DNA of 64,000 nt. Source: Bacillus sp. 1NLA3E. Its GTDB lineage: Bacteria; Bacillota; Bacilli; Bacillales; Cytobacillaceae. The stretch covers positions 4,746,001-4,810,000 of the forward strand of contig NC_021171.1 of assembly GCF_000242895.2 (NCBI RefSeq), in the 5' to 3' direction. Within the stretch, counting starts at the first letter, position 1; every line of letters begins with the position of its first letter. The position numbers and the translations under genes are program-made. Under the pieces are notes generated by a model. The model worked only from the letters and a program-made list of their open reading frames with translations, did no database searches and had not been told where the DNA came from. Below are positions 18,339 to 27,451 of this stretch, piece by piece.

Positions 18339-18851
18339 TTATTCCCTCTGGTTCCCAGCCTTTTCTTTAGCAGCTTGAGAAACTTGTTGGCCACGGTTGG
18401 TTTCCGTTGTGGATGTACTTGTTGCATTCGTTTCCGACTTTGTAGGTGGCGCAGTTGCCGTTGTGGTTGTCGGTTCTTTTGCACTTGTCGAAGTTATGGT
18501 TGTTACAGCAGGCGTTGCTGTTATTATCCTATTCCTATCAGAAGGATTTGTTGTATTATTCTTGCTGCTCGAATTCTGTTGAATGGTCTCTACATTCATT
18601 TCACTATTATTTGAAGCTACTTTTAAAGCAGCCATTTCTTGATCTTTCCCCTTTGATGCTGGCGTTTGACCTTTGACCGCTTTTTCTGCTTGGTTAATTA
18701 TGTCCGCTTTTTTGGGATCTCCGGATATAGTTGAAGCATTTTCTTCAGCTAATCGTATGGAAGACTGATCGCCTAACAAGGTGTGGGCGACAGAAAACGT
18801 AACAGAACCCGCTAATACCATCGCAACGGCTCCCTTGGTTATTGTATTCAT
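18339..18851 (-). CDS. secreted Ser/Thr-rich low-complexity protein
   Basis: A 170-residue protein with an N-terminal hydrophobic signal segment (GAVAMVLAGSVTFSVAHTLL) and then a polar, disordered chain dominated by Thr, Ser, Asn and Lys, including ATPAVTTITSTSAKEPTTTT. The SD AAGGGGAAG lies close to the ATG. There is no cysteine or recognisable domain. It is convergent with the polysaccharide gene and shares its island interval, so a surface or matrix role is plausible but not shown. Confidence 0.65.
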   Translation of the reverse strand: MNTITKGAVAMVLAGSVTFSVAHTLLGDQSSIRLAEENASTISGDPKKADIINQAEKAVKGQTPASKGKDQEMAALKVASNNSEMNVETIQQNSSSKNNTTNPSDRNRIITATPAVTTITSTSAKEPTTTTATAPPTKSETNATSTSTTETNRGQQVSQAAKEKAGNQRE

Positions 18852-18942
18852 ATACTTCCCCTTGTTTTTATAATCATATTAATACAATACGAAAGGACCG
18901 AAACTATTATAAGGGTATAAAAATAGAAATATTCCATCAGGG

Positions 18943-18954
18943 AAACCTCATTTA
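18943..18954 (-). repeat. right inverted repeat of interval B-C
   Basis: AAACCTCATTTA, a perfect inverted match to 14289-14300; its last bases run into att-like site C. Confidence 0.65.
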
Positions 18955-18977
18955 CTTATGGTACGGTTCACCGCACC
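18950..18977 (+). repeat. att-like site C (rlmH 3'-end copy)
   Basis: Identical over 28 bp to site A at 13483. It encodes C-GEPYHK-stop on the minus strand and is oriented like rlmH. It separates the polysaccharide interval from the citrate interval. Confidence 0.75.
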
Positions 18978-18983
18978 TTTCTA

Positions 18984-18996
18984 AGGGGCAGTTTTT
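18984..18996 (+). repeat. left inverted repeat of interval C-rlmH
   Basis: AGGGGCAGTTTTT is the reverse complement, with one mismatch in 13, of AAAAATTGCCCCT at 32316-32328 beside the rlmH stop codon. The two mark the ends of a 13.4-kb interval. Confidence 0.6.
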
Positions 18997-19055
18997 AAGG
19001 CTTAACCGGTGGGTAATGGTAATTTTATAGGATAATTAGCAAATGGGTTTGCTAA

Positions 19056-19616
19056 TTATCTAACCTGTAATTTAGGTAATCCTCCATCCGGCCATTTGAA
19101 TTCACAATATAAAACACCCGTTAAAGAAGTATTTTTAGGGGCACTTTCTCCTCTTGGCATTAACAATCCACCATGTCCAAGAACTTCAAAGTGTTCTTTT
19201 GTTGTTGGATTGTATTTTTTAATAGGTGGCCCATATAATACTTCTGCTACATCGTCCCAATCAACTCCAAAATCACCACTTTTACAAATTGCAACGAACA
19301 TTGGTCCTGCCCACTTATATTTAGTAAGTTTAGATTTAATTCTTTTTTCAATTGATTTATTAGGTTCAATTCCTTCCGCAGGGCCTAATATTGCAAATGA
19401 AAGGTTTTTTTTCTGACGATTATTTCTAGGCATAGGTACAAAAACACCAACATATCCGAAATCATCCATTACAAGCTCTTCTTCTGGTCCAATATTTTCA
19501 AAGTCAAGGCTATCTAAATAATCAATTAATGCCTTTTTAATCTTTTTTCTTTTAAGATTATGTAGGTCAATGATGGTACTGGGTATCCACAAGGAATAAA
19601 TGGGATGGATATTCAT
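19056..19616 (-). CDS. hypothetical protein, probably 5'-truncated
   Basis: The 186-residue frame is convincing from about residue 17 (DLHNLKRKKIKKALIDYL) to the end (GVLYCEFKWPDGGLPKLQVR). The first residues (MNIHPIYSLWIP) are the antisense of an HD-GYP coding fragment on the other strand, so the original N-terminus was lost at a junction near 19565. I do not recognise the family. No SD is evident, so expression is doubtful. Confidence 0.5.
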   Translation of the reverse strand: MNIHPIYSLWIPSTIIDLHNLKRKKIKKALIDYLDSLDFENIGPEEELVMDDFGYVGVFVPMPRNNRQKKNLSFAILGPAEGIEPNKSIEKRIKSKLTKYKWAGPMFVAICKSGDFGVDWDDVAEVLYGPPIKKYNPTTKEHFEVLGHGGLLMPRGESAPKNTSLTGVLYCEFKWPDGGLPKLQVR

Positions 19617-19981
19617 CCTTATGCAAAAATAATGGCTGTAGCAGATGTATATGATGCAGTAACATCGAGTCGTTCATATAGACCAGCGATGTTGCCACAC
19701 AAAGGTTTCGAAATCCTCTATAGTGGTGCGGGCACACATTTTGAAACGGAATTGGTCCAAATTTTTAAAAAGTCGGTTATTATGTACCCTGTTGGTATAA
19801 CAGTAACACTAAGTACTGGTGAAACGGGTTTTGTAGTTAAAATAATGGTAATTTCCCAGAACGCCCTATTATTCGTATTATCGAAAAAGATGGTGTAGCT
19901 TTACAGGAATCAGAAGTACATGATATCGATATGTTAACAAATTTAACTTCCAATATCGTTTATAGTGATGTGGTTATGTAA
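19566..19981 (+). pseudogene. C-terminal remnant of an HD-GYP phosphodiesterase
   Basis: The frame opens abruptly at NDGTGYPQG, the GYP loop of HD-GYP domains, and continues IHPYAKIMAVADVYDAVTSS, then SYRPAM, the usual C-terminal part of the domain. The HD half is absent. A frameshift near 19845 leads to NGNFPERPIIRIIEKDG in another frame, ending at TAA 19979-19981. Intact relatives hydrolyse cyclic di-GMP; this piece cannot. Confidence 0.75.
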
Positions 19982-20170
19982 AGAAGAGTAACCAATCGCT
20001 GTGAGCATGCTTAGATATAATGGATGCACTGCTTCCATATTCACTATTTTAACAAGCCAAAAATAGGCAAGTTTATATATATAATATTAAAATAGATGCA
20101 AGAACTCTACCTTATGCTATCCATTTTTTAATTACTATATTTTTAAAAATATCTTTCACTGTGGAAAATG

Positions 20171-20204
20171 AAAAAAGAGCCTCTCTCTATTTAAAGAAGG
20201 CTCA
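20171..20204 (-). terminator. terminator of the citrate lyase operon
   Basis: GAGCC / GGCTC stem with a U6 run on the minus strand, 67 bp downstream of citG. Confidence 0.7.
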
Positions 20205-20270
20205 AATTTTGGGGTCATCATTTAATTAACTCTTGACTAGATATCTTTGGAAGTGATGAAAGGCACAGAC

Positions 20271-21131
20271 TTATGAGAGAAGATCAAACATAATCGTTAC
20301 TGCCAGAAGATCAGCTGATCCTCCAGGACTGATATTTTCCCGAATAAATTCCCTGTCCATTTCATAAACCATCTGCATGCCTTCTTGTGTGAGCACTCCA
20401 CCTGAATCCAAAACCCGCGACGCATAAAGATGAACAAATCTCAGCGTTTCTAAATCATGCCTTGCGACAATATTGCTATCTTCGTTTACAGCCATTAGAT
20501 GTAGAAGAGTTTGAATCAAGATATCATTTTGGTGTAAAGTCCTTAAAGATTTTAACTTTCTTAACTCAGGAAGAGAGTAATTTCGCACCGTTTGGAATCC
20601 GCTTTCAACTTCACCACGAATTCCTTTAAGACCATATTTCTGATAAAGTTTTTCCCCATAGGTCAGGCTTTCCGACTTGTTTAAGTAAGTCAGTTCCCGC
20701 AAACATAAACCTTGAGTCATAAGAGAAACTTTTGTACAGATTGTTTCAGTATCCACACTTTTGCTTTCACTTTCCATCATGCAGCAGGATGCTGCAGCGC
20801 AGATGATTCCTAAAGAAAATATCAGACCTTTATGGGTATTGACATTATTTGTTGCTTCAAACATTGCCTTTTCAGCTTTCATCCCTTGACTTCTTAAGGC
20901 ATTAAACAGTTCCTGTGGATTCTTTCCTGAGTATTCCACCCCCTCGGCGACACAATCATTGAAGTAATTACTCAGAGCAGCACTGCTGGTCATAAATGTA
21001 AAGAAGTCCATATCCTTATGTGCTCCCTGGTTAAATCTGTCTACAAGCCCCGGTTTAGGACTAGCAGAAACCTCATAAAGTAAAGCAAGCAGCGCTTTTT
21101 GTGAAATAGTATGAATCCACTGTTCAGCCAT
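20271..21131 (-). CDS. citG: triphosphoribosyl-dephospho-CoA synthase
   Basis: CitG makes the precursor of the citrate lyase prosthetic group from ATP and dephospho-CoA. The signature ALLYEVSASPKPGLVDRFNQGAHKDMDFFTF matches the family, and 286 residues is normal. ATG 21131 has a GGAGAG SD; the TTG two codons earlier is less likely. It is the last gene of citCDEFXG, separated from citX by a 125-bp gap that contains the small palindrome AAACTAC-CT-GTAGTTT. Confidence 0.92.
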   Translation of the reverse strand: MAEQWIHTISQKALLALLYEVSASPKPGLVDRFNQGAHKDMDFFTFMTSSAALSNYFNDCVAEGVEYSGKNPQELFNALRSQGMKAEKAMFEATNNVNTHKGLIFSLGIICAAASCCMMESESKSVDTETICTKVSLMTQGLCLRELTYLNKSESLTYGEKLYQKYGLKGIRGEVESGFQTVRNYSLPELRKLKSLRTLHQNDILIQTLLHLMAVNEDSNIVARHDLETLRFVHLYASRVLDSGGVLTQEGMQMVYEMDREFIRENISPGGSADLLAVTIMFDLLS

Positions 21132-21256
21132 GTTCAACGTCTCTCCTTCTATTCATCCAAATTCACCAAAAAGAATGACCAAACTCGGATAAACTACCTG
21201 TAGTTTACACAGAAAGCTTATCGTTGTTTGGCCCTATGATTAACTTAAGATACAAG

Positions 21257-21775
21257 CTATATATAAGAATCTACCATACTTTGAATCTTTTGCGTCAGCT
21301 CCTCTATTGGATGCTTTCTGCTCCGGCCGCAGCTATGAGCATCCTCATCACAGAGCAGGCATTTCCTTTTTGAATGACCAAAGCCCTCCCTGGAAATGGG
21401 TACTCCATCCGATCCGATTACATCAAGATCAAACAGCCGCCCTAGCGGATGCTCGTTCTCAATCTCAACCATATAAGTTTTTAAAGCCCGTTCATCCATT
21501 TTTACAACAAAATATGCCTCATATCCCGTAATGGTCATGTTGGTTTCAAAAGATTCCAGATATGAGCCAGCCTTTTTTAGTGTTTTCACTAATGCATTGC
21601 ATCCCTCTTGAAAAATAATACTGCTCTCATGTGTTCTCTTGACCGGACCTGGTATATTGACTTTGAATGATACTAAAGGGAGCCTGTATTTCTCAATTAA
21701 TTCCTTCTGATGAGCAGCTCTATATTCGCGAGACTCTAATATTTGCTCAAGTGTTGTTTCTTTGGCTCTGATCAT
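21257..21775 (-). CDS. citX: apo-citrate lyase phosphoribosyl-dephospho-CoA transferase
   Basis: CitX attaches the prosthetic group to the acyl carrier CitD. Recognised by GRLFDLDVIGSDG followed by ISREGFGHSKRKCLLCDEDAHSC. The start ATG overlaps the citF stop as ATGA (21775-21772), indicating translational coupling. In many bacteria CitX and CitG are fused; here they are separate. Confidence 0.92.
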   Translation of the reverse strand: MIRAKETTLEQILESREYRAAHQKELIEKYRLPLVSFKVNIPGPVKRTHESSIIFQEGCNALVKTLKKAGSYLESFETNMTITGYEAYFVVKMDERALKTYMVEIENEHPLGRLFDLDVIGSDGVPISREGFGHSKRKCLLCDEDAHSCGRSRKHPIEELTQKIQSMVDSYI

Positions 21776-23328
21776 TTCCAAGAATCCTTCTTCACTTGGT
21801 GAATGACATCAATGACTGAGCCATCTCTATACTTCACCACACCGACAATTTTATCTTCCACTTTAATATGATCTGGAATGCCGACAATTTGATTCGCTCT
21901 TTCCTTAAGCTCTTCTATGGAAACGACTGGCAGATTCGCCTTTTTAAGGTTAGTATACAAATCCTGTCTTAGAGGATTAACAGCAATCCCTTGTTCTGTA
22001 ACCAGAACATCAATCGAACATCCCGGGGTTACGACCGTGTGCACCCGGTCAAGAATGGATGGCATTCTACCCCTGATAAGTGGAGCCACAATAATGGAGC
22101 AGGCTGCTCCTGCAGCTGAATCACAGTGTCCACCTGAAGCTCCGCGGATCACCCCGTCTGATCCTGTGATAACATTCACATTAAAATCAAGATCAATTTC
22201 TAATGCACTTAATACCGTTACATCTAGTTGATTTACCGCACTTCCTTTATTATCAGGACTTGCATAATACTCCGCATCAATTTGCTGGTGGAAACGATTA
22301 TTTTTAAGGGAAGCAACTGCTTGCAAATCAAAGCCCTGTACATCCAATAACTTTTTAATCAGTCCTTCCTCATGAAGGTCAACCATTTGTCCAGTAATTC
22401 CACCCAACGCAAAACTTGCTTTGATGTTTCTCTCGATCATCTTTTCTCTTAAAAATCTTGTAGCTGCAAGAGAAGCTCCGCCTGAGCCAGTTTGCAGCGA
22501 AAATCCTTCTTCGAAATAGCCCGAAGCAGCAATTACATCAGCGGCACTCTGAGCAATTAACAGGTCTTTAGGATTCTTGGTAAAGCGAGTTGCACCAGAC
22601 ATAATCCCTTTTGGGTCGCCGATTGAATCCACAACGACAATATAATCCACCTGAGATTCAGGAATACCAAATGGTGTATTAGGATATTCAACTAAATGAT
22701 CCGTAATTAAAACAACCTTGTTAGCGAACTGGGCATCGACCTTTGCATATCCCAACGAACCACATTCAGATGCAGCTGAATTATCTCTGGAATATCCATT
22801 GGCATTTCCGGCAGGATCACATGATGGTACACCTAAAAAGGCAACATCTATCGGTAATTCTCCAGAGGCAATTGCCCTAGCTCTGCCGCCATGGGAATTG
22901 ATGACAACTGGAATGTCCATCAATCCGTGCGAAATGGCCTCAGCTAATTCACCTCTTAGTCCGCTAGTCTCAATCCTCCGAATCACTCCATTTTTTATAT
23001 GATTAATTAATGGTGAATGGATTTCTGAAAGGGAGCTTGATGCTATTGTAAGATCCTTTATTCCCATTCTTGCAATGGTATTAAGCATCATATTAACGAT
23101 ATAATCTCCATTTCGGAAGTGATGATGAAAAGAAATCGTCATTCCATCTTGCAAACCAGTTTCTCTTATGGCTGTTTCAAGAGAATCCAGAATTTTATTT
23201 CGGTCTGAATTTCTCAAGCGCTCTTTGGATTGTTGTGTATTTTTCACTACCAGCTTCGAATCAAACAGTGGCAGAGTTCCAAGTCCGAAAATCTCGTCTG
23301 GTATATTTCGTCCAATTGAATTAAACAT
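21772..23328 (-). CDS. citF: citrate lyase alpha subunit (citrate CoA-transferase)
   Basis: CitF exchanges the acetyl group on CitD for citrate. Recognised from GMTISFHHHFRNGDYIVNMM, INSHGGRARAIASGE and VITGSDGVIRGASGGH. ATG 23328 lies within the end of citE (8-nt overlap) and has a GAGGAGATG SD; nine extra upstream codons in the frame are not needed. 518 residues is the family length. Confidence 0.95.
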   Translation of the reverse strand: MFNSIGRNIPDEIFGLGTLPLFDSKLVVKNTQQSKERLRNSDRNKILDSLETAIRETGLQDGMTISFHHHFRNGDYIVNMMLNTIARMGIKDLTIASSSLSEIHSPLINHIKNGVIRRIETSGLRGELAEAISHGLMDIPVVINSHGGRARAIASGELPIDVAFLGVPSCDPAGNANGYSRDNSAASECGSLGYAKVDAQFANKVVLITDHLVEYPNTPFGIPESQVDYIVVVDSIGDPKGIMSGATRFTKNPKDLLIAQSAADVIAASGYFEEGFSLQTGSGGASLAATRFLREKMIERNIKASFALGGITGQMVDLHEEGLIKKLLDVQGFDLQAVASLKNNRFHQQIDAEYYASPDNKGSAVNQLDVTVLSALEIDLDFNVNVITGSDGVIRGASGGHCDSAAGAACSIIVAPLIRGRMPSILDRVHTVVTPGCSIDVLVTEQGIAVNPLRQDLYTNLKKANLPVVSIEELKERANQIVGIPDHIKVEDKIVGVVKYRDGSVIDVIHQVKKDSWK

Positions 23329-24223
23329 ATTGTAACATCTCCTCAATGCTAACACTTTTTACAGCCTTAGCTAGTTCAAGTACTCTGTACGCTCTTTCGA
23401 CGATTGGCTTATCAATCATTTTGCCATTCAGACTGATAACTCCCGATCCTTTTTGCTCAGCTTCTTTCGCTGCAGCAATAACCGCAAAAGATTTCTTAAT
23501 TTCAGCTTCAGTTGGCGAATAGATATTATGGACAATATTAATTTGCCGAGGGTTAATAAGGGATTTCCCGTCAAATCCCAATTGTTTAATCAGTTTGACT
23601 TCTTGGATAAATCCTTCTTCATCATCCACATCAGAAAAAACAGTATCGAGGGCATCTATACCTGCCGCCCGAGCAGCAAAGAGGATTTGGCTTCTGGCTG
23701 TCAGCAATTCAATGCCCTCTTTTGATCTTGTCGTTTTTAAATTTGTTACAAAATCCTCTGCACCAATGGCGATACCAATTAATCGCTTACTTGCTGTTGC
23801 AATTTTATAGGCATTAATAACCCCTAACGCACTTTCAACTGCTGCCATTAGCTTGATGGTTCCATATTCCATCCCAGCTTCTCGTTCAATTCGAGTAATT
23901 AATTCATCCGCTTCCTCAACATCTTCCGGTGTTTCCGTTTTGGGTAGTCGGATAGCATTAGGTTTTGCTCTAACAATCGCTTCAAAGTCGTCTCTTCCAA
24001 AAGGTGTATCTAAGCCATTGACGCGTACAAGGATTTCCGTCTGTCCATAATCCATGTTTTTCAGAGCTTCATAGACTAATTGTCTAGCTGAATCCTTTTC
24101 ATTAAGAGATACAGAATCCTCTAAATCAAACATAATTGAGTCTGCTCCATAGATATTTGCATCCCTGATCATACCCGGGTTGTTGCCTGGAACATATAAC
24201 ATGCTTCTTCTAAGTCTGCTCAT
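23321..24223 (-). CDS. citE: citrate lyase beta subunit (citryl-ACP lyase)
   Basis: CitE cleaves citryl-CitD to oxaloacetate and acetyl-CitD. The HpcH/HpaI-type barrel is seen in SMLYVPGNNPGMI, DSIMFDLEDSVSLNEKD, AVESALGVINA and GFDGKSLINPRQI. 300 residues. The ATG follows the citD stop with no gap (TAA ATG). Confidence 0.95.
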   Translation of the reverse strand: MSRLRRSMLYVPGNNPGMIRDANIYGADSIMFDLEDSVSLNEKDSARQLVYEALKNMDYGQTEILVRVNGLDTPFGRDDFEAIVRAKPNAIRLPKTETPEDVEEADELITRIEREAGMEYGTIKLMAAVESALGVINAYKIATASKRLIGIAIGAEDFVTNLKTTRSKEGIELLTARSQILFAARAAGIDALDTVFSDVDDEEGFIQEVKLIKQLGFDGKSLINPRQINIVHNIYSPTEAEIKKSFAVIAAAKEAEQKGSGVISLNGKMIDKPIVERAYRVLELAKAVKSVSIEEMLQYV

Positions 24224-24538
24224 TTATTTTACCTCCCATGGGAAAGAATTTTGATGGGTGGCCCTGCCTACAGCTGTCCTAACTCTGGCCCGGATCGTAC
24301 AATCTAATGCCCCTTTATCTTTTGCAACGACAAGGGCATCCTCTATCCCTAATTCTTGTAGCGTATCTAAAATGACCCCTTTAATCTGTTTTCCAAATTG
24401 ATTTTCAACAGTACTTTTAAGTTCAAGTTCTATTCCTCTACCTTCATTCCTTTCAATTTGGATGATGATATCGCTTGACTCAAGAGTTCCCGCAATCCCT
24501 ACTTCTTCAATTTTTACTCTTTCTAGTAACATCAACAT
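24224..24538 (-). CDS. citD: citrate lyase gamma subunit (acyl carrier protein)
   Basis: A 104-residue carrier that holds the phosphoribosyl-dephospho-CoA arm. The modification motif GTLESSD is present; by analogy with Klebsiella, where the first Ser of this pair is modified, Ser20 should carry the arm. ATG 24538 has a perfect AGGAGG SD; the open frame extends 29 codons further 5' into citC and is ignored. Confidence 0.93.
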   Translation of the reverse strand: MLMLLERVKIEEVGIAGTLESSDIIIQIERNEGRGIELELKSTVENQFGKQIKGVILDTLQELGIEDALVVAKDKGALDCTIRARVRTAVGRATHQNSFPWEVK

Positions 24539-24554
24539 TTTTAGCAACCTCCTA

Positions 24555-25622
24555 TTAATATTTTTTATAATTGGCCTGAATCTGTTGAATAATGCCCTCA
24601 GCCTCAGCTGATAAAAGAAATTCATACGTATGTTTAGGAACTAGTTTTTTTACTTCAGAAAGCCTTCCTTCACGAATTAACTCTCTAACTCTTGAGGCAC
24701 TTATTGGCTCCCCATTATCTCTAAGCCTCGGAAGTACTTGAACCTCTATACCCTGAGCAGGAAGAATCTCTTGCATGACAGAGTTATATGCAGCTGTGAC
24801 TTTGCAGCACGGTTCCTCACCAACAAATCTCTTTTGAATTTCAAGTGAAGGTGAAATATATCTTTTAAATATTTCTAAGTCTAGCAAAGCATGAGTTTCA
24901 ACAATATCCTGATATTCTTTGATAAAGTAGGATGGGAAAGTTGCCTCCGATATGATGTAGTCCTTTCCCTGATGAACAACCACATTATCGAGATGTTGAA
25001 CTCCTTCTCTCACAAGCCTGTATCTGATTGCTGACGGAAATCTTGACTTGTCCTCCTCGAGAACGAAGACGTGGAGTATTTGACATCTGGATGCTGCGTA
25101 CTCAATTAGGTACTGATGTCCTAAAGTAAATGGATTGCAATTCACAACCACAGCCCCTGTACCCGTGTTATCACATTTAACAGATATACTATCTTTTTTC
25201 TCCTTCATAAGTTGATTCAGATAGCTTTTAATCCCATTCGGCCTGTTCTCCATAAGGATAACCTTTGACGGAACCTCGATAATTGGGTAAAAGCCCAAGT
25301 CGAAAAATATATTCTTGTTCTCTGGCTTCGTATAGATAAAGAGATGTGTCCTTCCCCTTGAGCAAGCCTCCTGGATCAGATCGGTGACAAGTCTAGCAGA
25401 CAACCCCATGTTCTGATACTCTTCATCTACAGCAATGCATTTTAAGATTTTTCCTCCGAGCGAACCTGTCGCAACCATCCTCCCCTTGTCAAAAAAGGCA
25501 ATTGAATATTCAACCTCAGGATCTAGTGCTAAATTCTGCTCTTTCAAGAATTCTTCCAGTTGTATCCTTTCTTCTTCTACTAGGAGGTTTACAGCTTGTT
25601 TACTAAAAATGTCATACCACAT
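24555..25622 (-). CDS. citC: [citrate (pro-3S)-lyase] ligase
   Basis: CitC activates citrate lyase by acetylating the CitD prosthetic arm with acetate and ATP. An N-terminal GNAT-like half (IAVDEEYQNMGLSARLV) precedes a nucleotidyltransferase half with NCNPFTLGHQYLIEYAA and a late ISASRVRELI motif. 355 residues. First gene of the lyase operon, divergent from the sensor kinase gene with a 232-bp promoter region between them. Confidence 0.94.
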   Translation of the reverse strand: MWYDIFSKQAVNLLVEEERIQLEEFLKEQNLALDPEVEYSIAFFDKGRMVATGSLGGKILKCIAVDEEYQNMGLSARLVTDLIQEACSRGRTHLFIYTKPENKNIFFDLGFYPIIEVPSKVILMENRPNGIKSYLNQLMKEKKDSISVKCDNTGTGAVVVNCNPFTLGHQYLIEYAASRCQILHVFVLEEDKSRFPSAIRYRLVREGVQHLDNVVVHQGKDYIISEATFPSYFIKEYQDIVETHALLDLEIFKRYISPSLEIQKRFVGEEPCCKVTAAYNSVMQEILPAQGIEVQVLPRLRDNGEPISASRVRELIREGRLSEVKKLVPKHTYEFLLSAEAEGIIQQIQANYKKY

Positions 25623-25854
25623 CTTTAAATACCCCACTGTTTTTTTATTCTACAAAAATATTTTTCTATAGCGATGCTACTTAACACATTCCTCCTTCAT
25701 AAAATTGTCATATTTGTCTCTTAACTTTGTGTATAATTTATACTAACTCATTTAATTTCATAGATATAGATTATATAATTAAGCGCCAATAAGTTTATTT
25801 ATGTGAATTAAGTACCTTTTGTTCAACGGAAAACACATCAAAGAGGAGTTATGA

Positions 25855-27432
25855 ATGCGATTACAAACGAAGTTATCATTATTAATCTTATCCTTGCTGT
25901 TATTCATCATTCTTGTGTTTAGCTTTTATTTCCATTCGTTAATTTCAAATTCCTTAACCAACCAACTTGGGGATAGAGTCTTATCGATTGCCGAAACTGT
26001 GGCATCTATTCCTGAAATTAAGCAGGCATTTTCGGAAAAAGACCCCTCAAAAATCATTCAACCTATAGCTGAAAAAATCCGAAAGCAAACTGGTGCAGAA
26101 TTTGTTGTGGTTGGTAATACTGAAAAAAAACGTTACTCCCACCCCGTTCCTGACCGGATTGGAGAAAGCATGGTCGGTAAAGATAATAACGAGGCATTAA
26201 AAGGAAAGTATATTATTTCGCAGGAAAGAGGCACCCTAGGACCATCCCTAAGAGGAATAGTCCCCATCTATAATCAAAATGGAAAAATACTTGGAATTGT
26301 AGCAGTAGGTTACTCACTTCAAGATGTTGATAACATTGCGATAAATTATCGTAAAAAAATCATTCTGATTTCCTTGGGCGTTATTCTTGTTGGTATTATT
26401 GGTGCACTGCTAATCGCTAATGGTATGAAACGAGCTATCCTTGGATTAGAGCCGAAAGAAATTACCCAATTATATCAAGAAAATAAGGCCGTTTTGGAAT
26501 CAGTCAAAGAAGGAATTGTCGCGGTAAATTTGGATGGAATCATTACTATGGTTAATCAACAAGCCATAAATATGCTCCAATGGCCAAATGAAAAGGATGT
26601 CCTTAGGGCAAACATCCTAGATATTTCACCATACTCCCCTTTGTTAGAAATCATTGAAAAAGGGAAAGCAGTATTTGACAAGGAATTTTCTCTTAATGAT
26701 GAATTCTTTATTGCCAACTACTTGCCAATAATGTCTGAAAAGGGAAGCATAACTGGCTGGGTCTCTAGTTTCCGAAGTAAATCCGAACTATCCCGACTTA
26801 CACAGGAGCTCGCACAGGTTAGACAATATTCCGAAGCATTACGTGCTCAAACACATGAGTATTCAAACAAGCTCTATATGATTTCAGGACTTATTCAGCT
26901 TCAGTCGTACCAGGAAGCGATTGATTTCATTGCCCGAGAATTTGATATTCATCAGAACCTATTGAATTTCATTAAGCAAGAAATTTCCGATGTTATGATC
27001 GGCGGGTTGTTAATCGGTAAATTTAATCAGGCAAATGAATTAAAAATCCATTTCGATATTGATCGGGAAAGTAGTTTCAAAGAAATCCCCGAAGGTATTG
27101 AACGTGACAGTCTGACGACCATAATCGGAAATCTCATTGATAATGCAATGGAAGCAGTAATGAAACCTGGAGCTAATGCAAAAAATATAAAAATTTACTT
27201 TTCTGATTTTGGAAACGATTTAATACTAGAAGTTGAAGATTCGGGAATCGGTATTTCACCGGAAATCGAAGATAAAATCTTTGAAAGAGGTTTTTCTACT
27301 AAAAAATTAGAAAATCACGGTGTTGGTCTCTTTTTAGTCCAAAAAATCATAAAAAAATTAAATGGATATATTTCATATACACCTAACCCTGACGGTGGCT
27401 CTGTTTTTACCGTTATTATCCCAAAATCATAG
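25855..27432 (+). CDS. CitA/DcuS-family sensor histidine kinase
   Basis: A 525-residue membrane sensor for citrate or related carboxylates. Two transmembrane helices (about 9-28 and 173-192) flank an extracytoplasmic PAS-like domain; then come a cytoplasmic PAS (LESVKEGIVAVNLDG), the H-box (RAQTHEYSNKLYMISGL, His phospho-acceptor), the N-box (NLIDNAMEAV) and G-boxes (VEDSGIGIS, NHGVGLFLV). It is divergent to citC, and the response regulator follows 19 nt later, so control of citrate genes is the obvious role. Confidence 0.92.
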   Translation: MRLQTKLSLLILSLLLFIILVFSFYFHSLISNSLTNQLGDRVLSIAETVASIPEIKQAFSEKDPSKIIQPIAEKIRKQTGAEFVVVGNTEKKRYSHPVPDRIGESMVGKDNNEALKGKYIISQERGTLGPSLRGIVPIYNQNGKILGIVAVGYSLQDVDNIAINYRKKIILISLGVILVGIIGALLIANGMKRAILGLEPKEITQLYQENKAVLESVKEGIVAVNLDGIITMVNQQAINMLQWPNEKDVLRANILDISPYSPLLEIIEKGKAVFDKEFSLNDEFFIANYLPIMSEKGSITGWVSSFRSKSELSRLTQELAQVRQYSEALRAQTHEYSNKLYMISGLIQLQSYQEAIDFIAREFDIHQNLLNFIKQEISDVMIGGLLIGKFNQANELKIHFDIDRESSFKEIPEGIERDSLTTIIGNLIDNAMEAVMKPGANAKNIKIYFSDFGNDLILEVEDSGIGISPEIEDKIFERGFSTKKLENHGVGLFLVQKIIKKLNGYISYTPNPDGGSVFTVIIPKS

Positions 27433-27451
27433 TATATTAGGAGGATCCCTG

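Noticed and set aside
18294-18614. Cys/Arg-rich plus-strand frame resembling a cysteine-rich peptide
   Set aside because: Antisense of the Thr-rich secreted gene; the composition is the mirror of ACN codons, and no SD is present.
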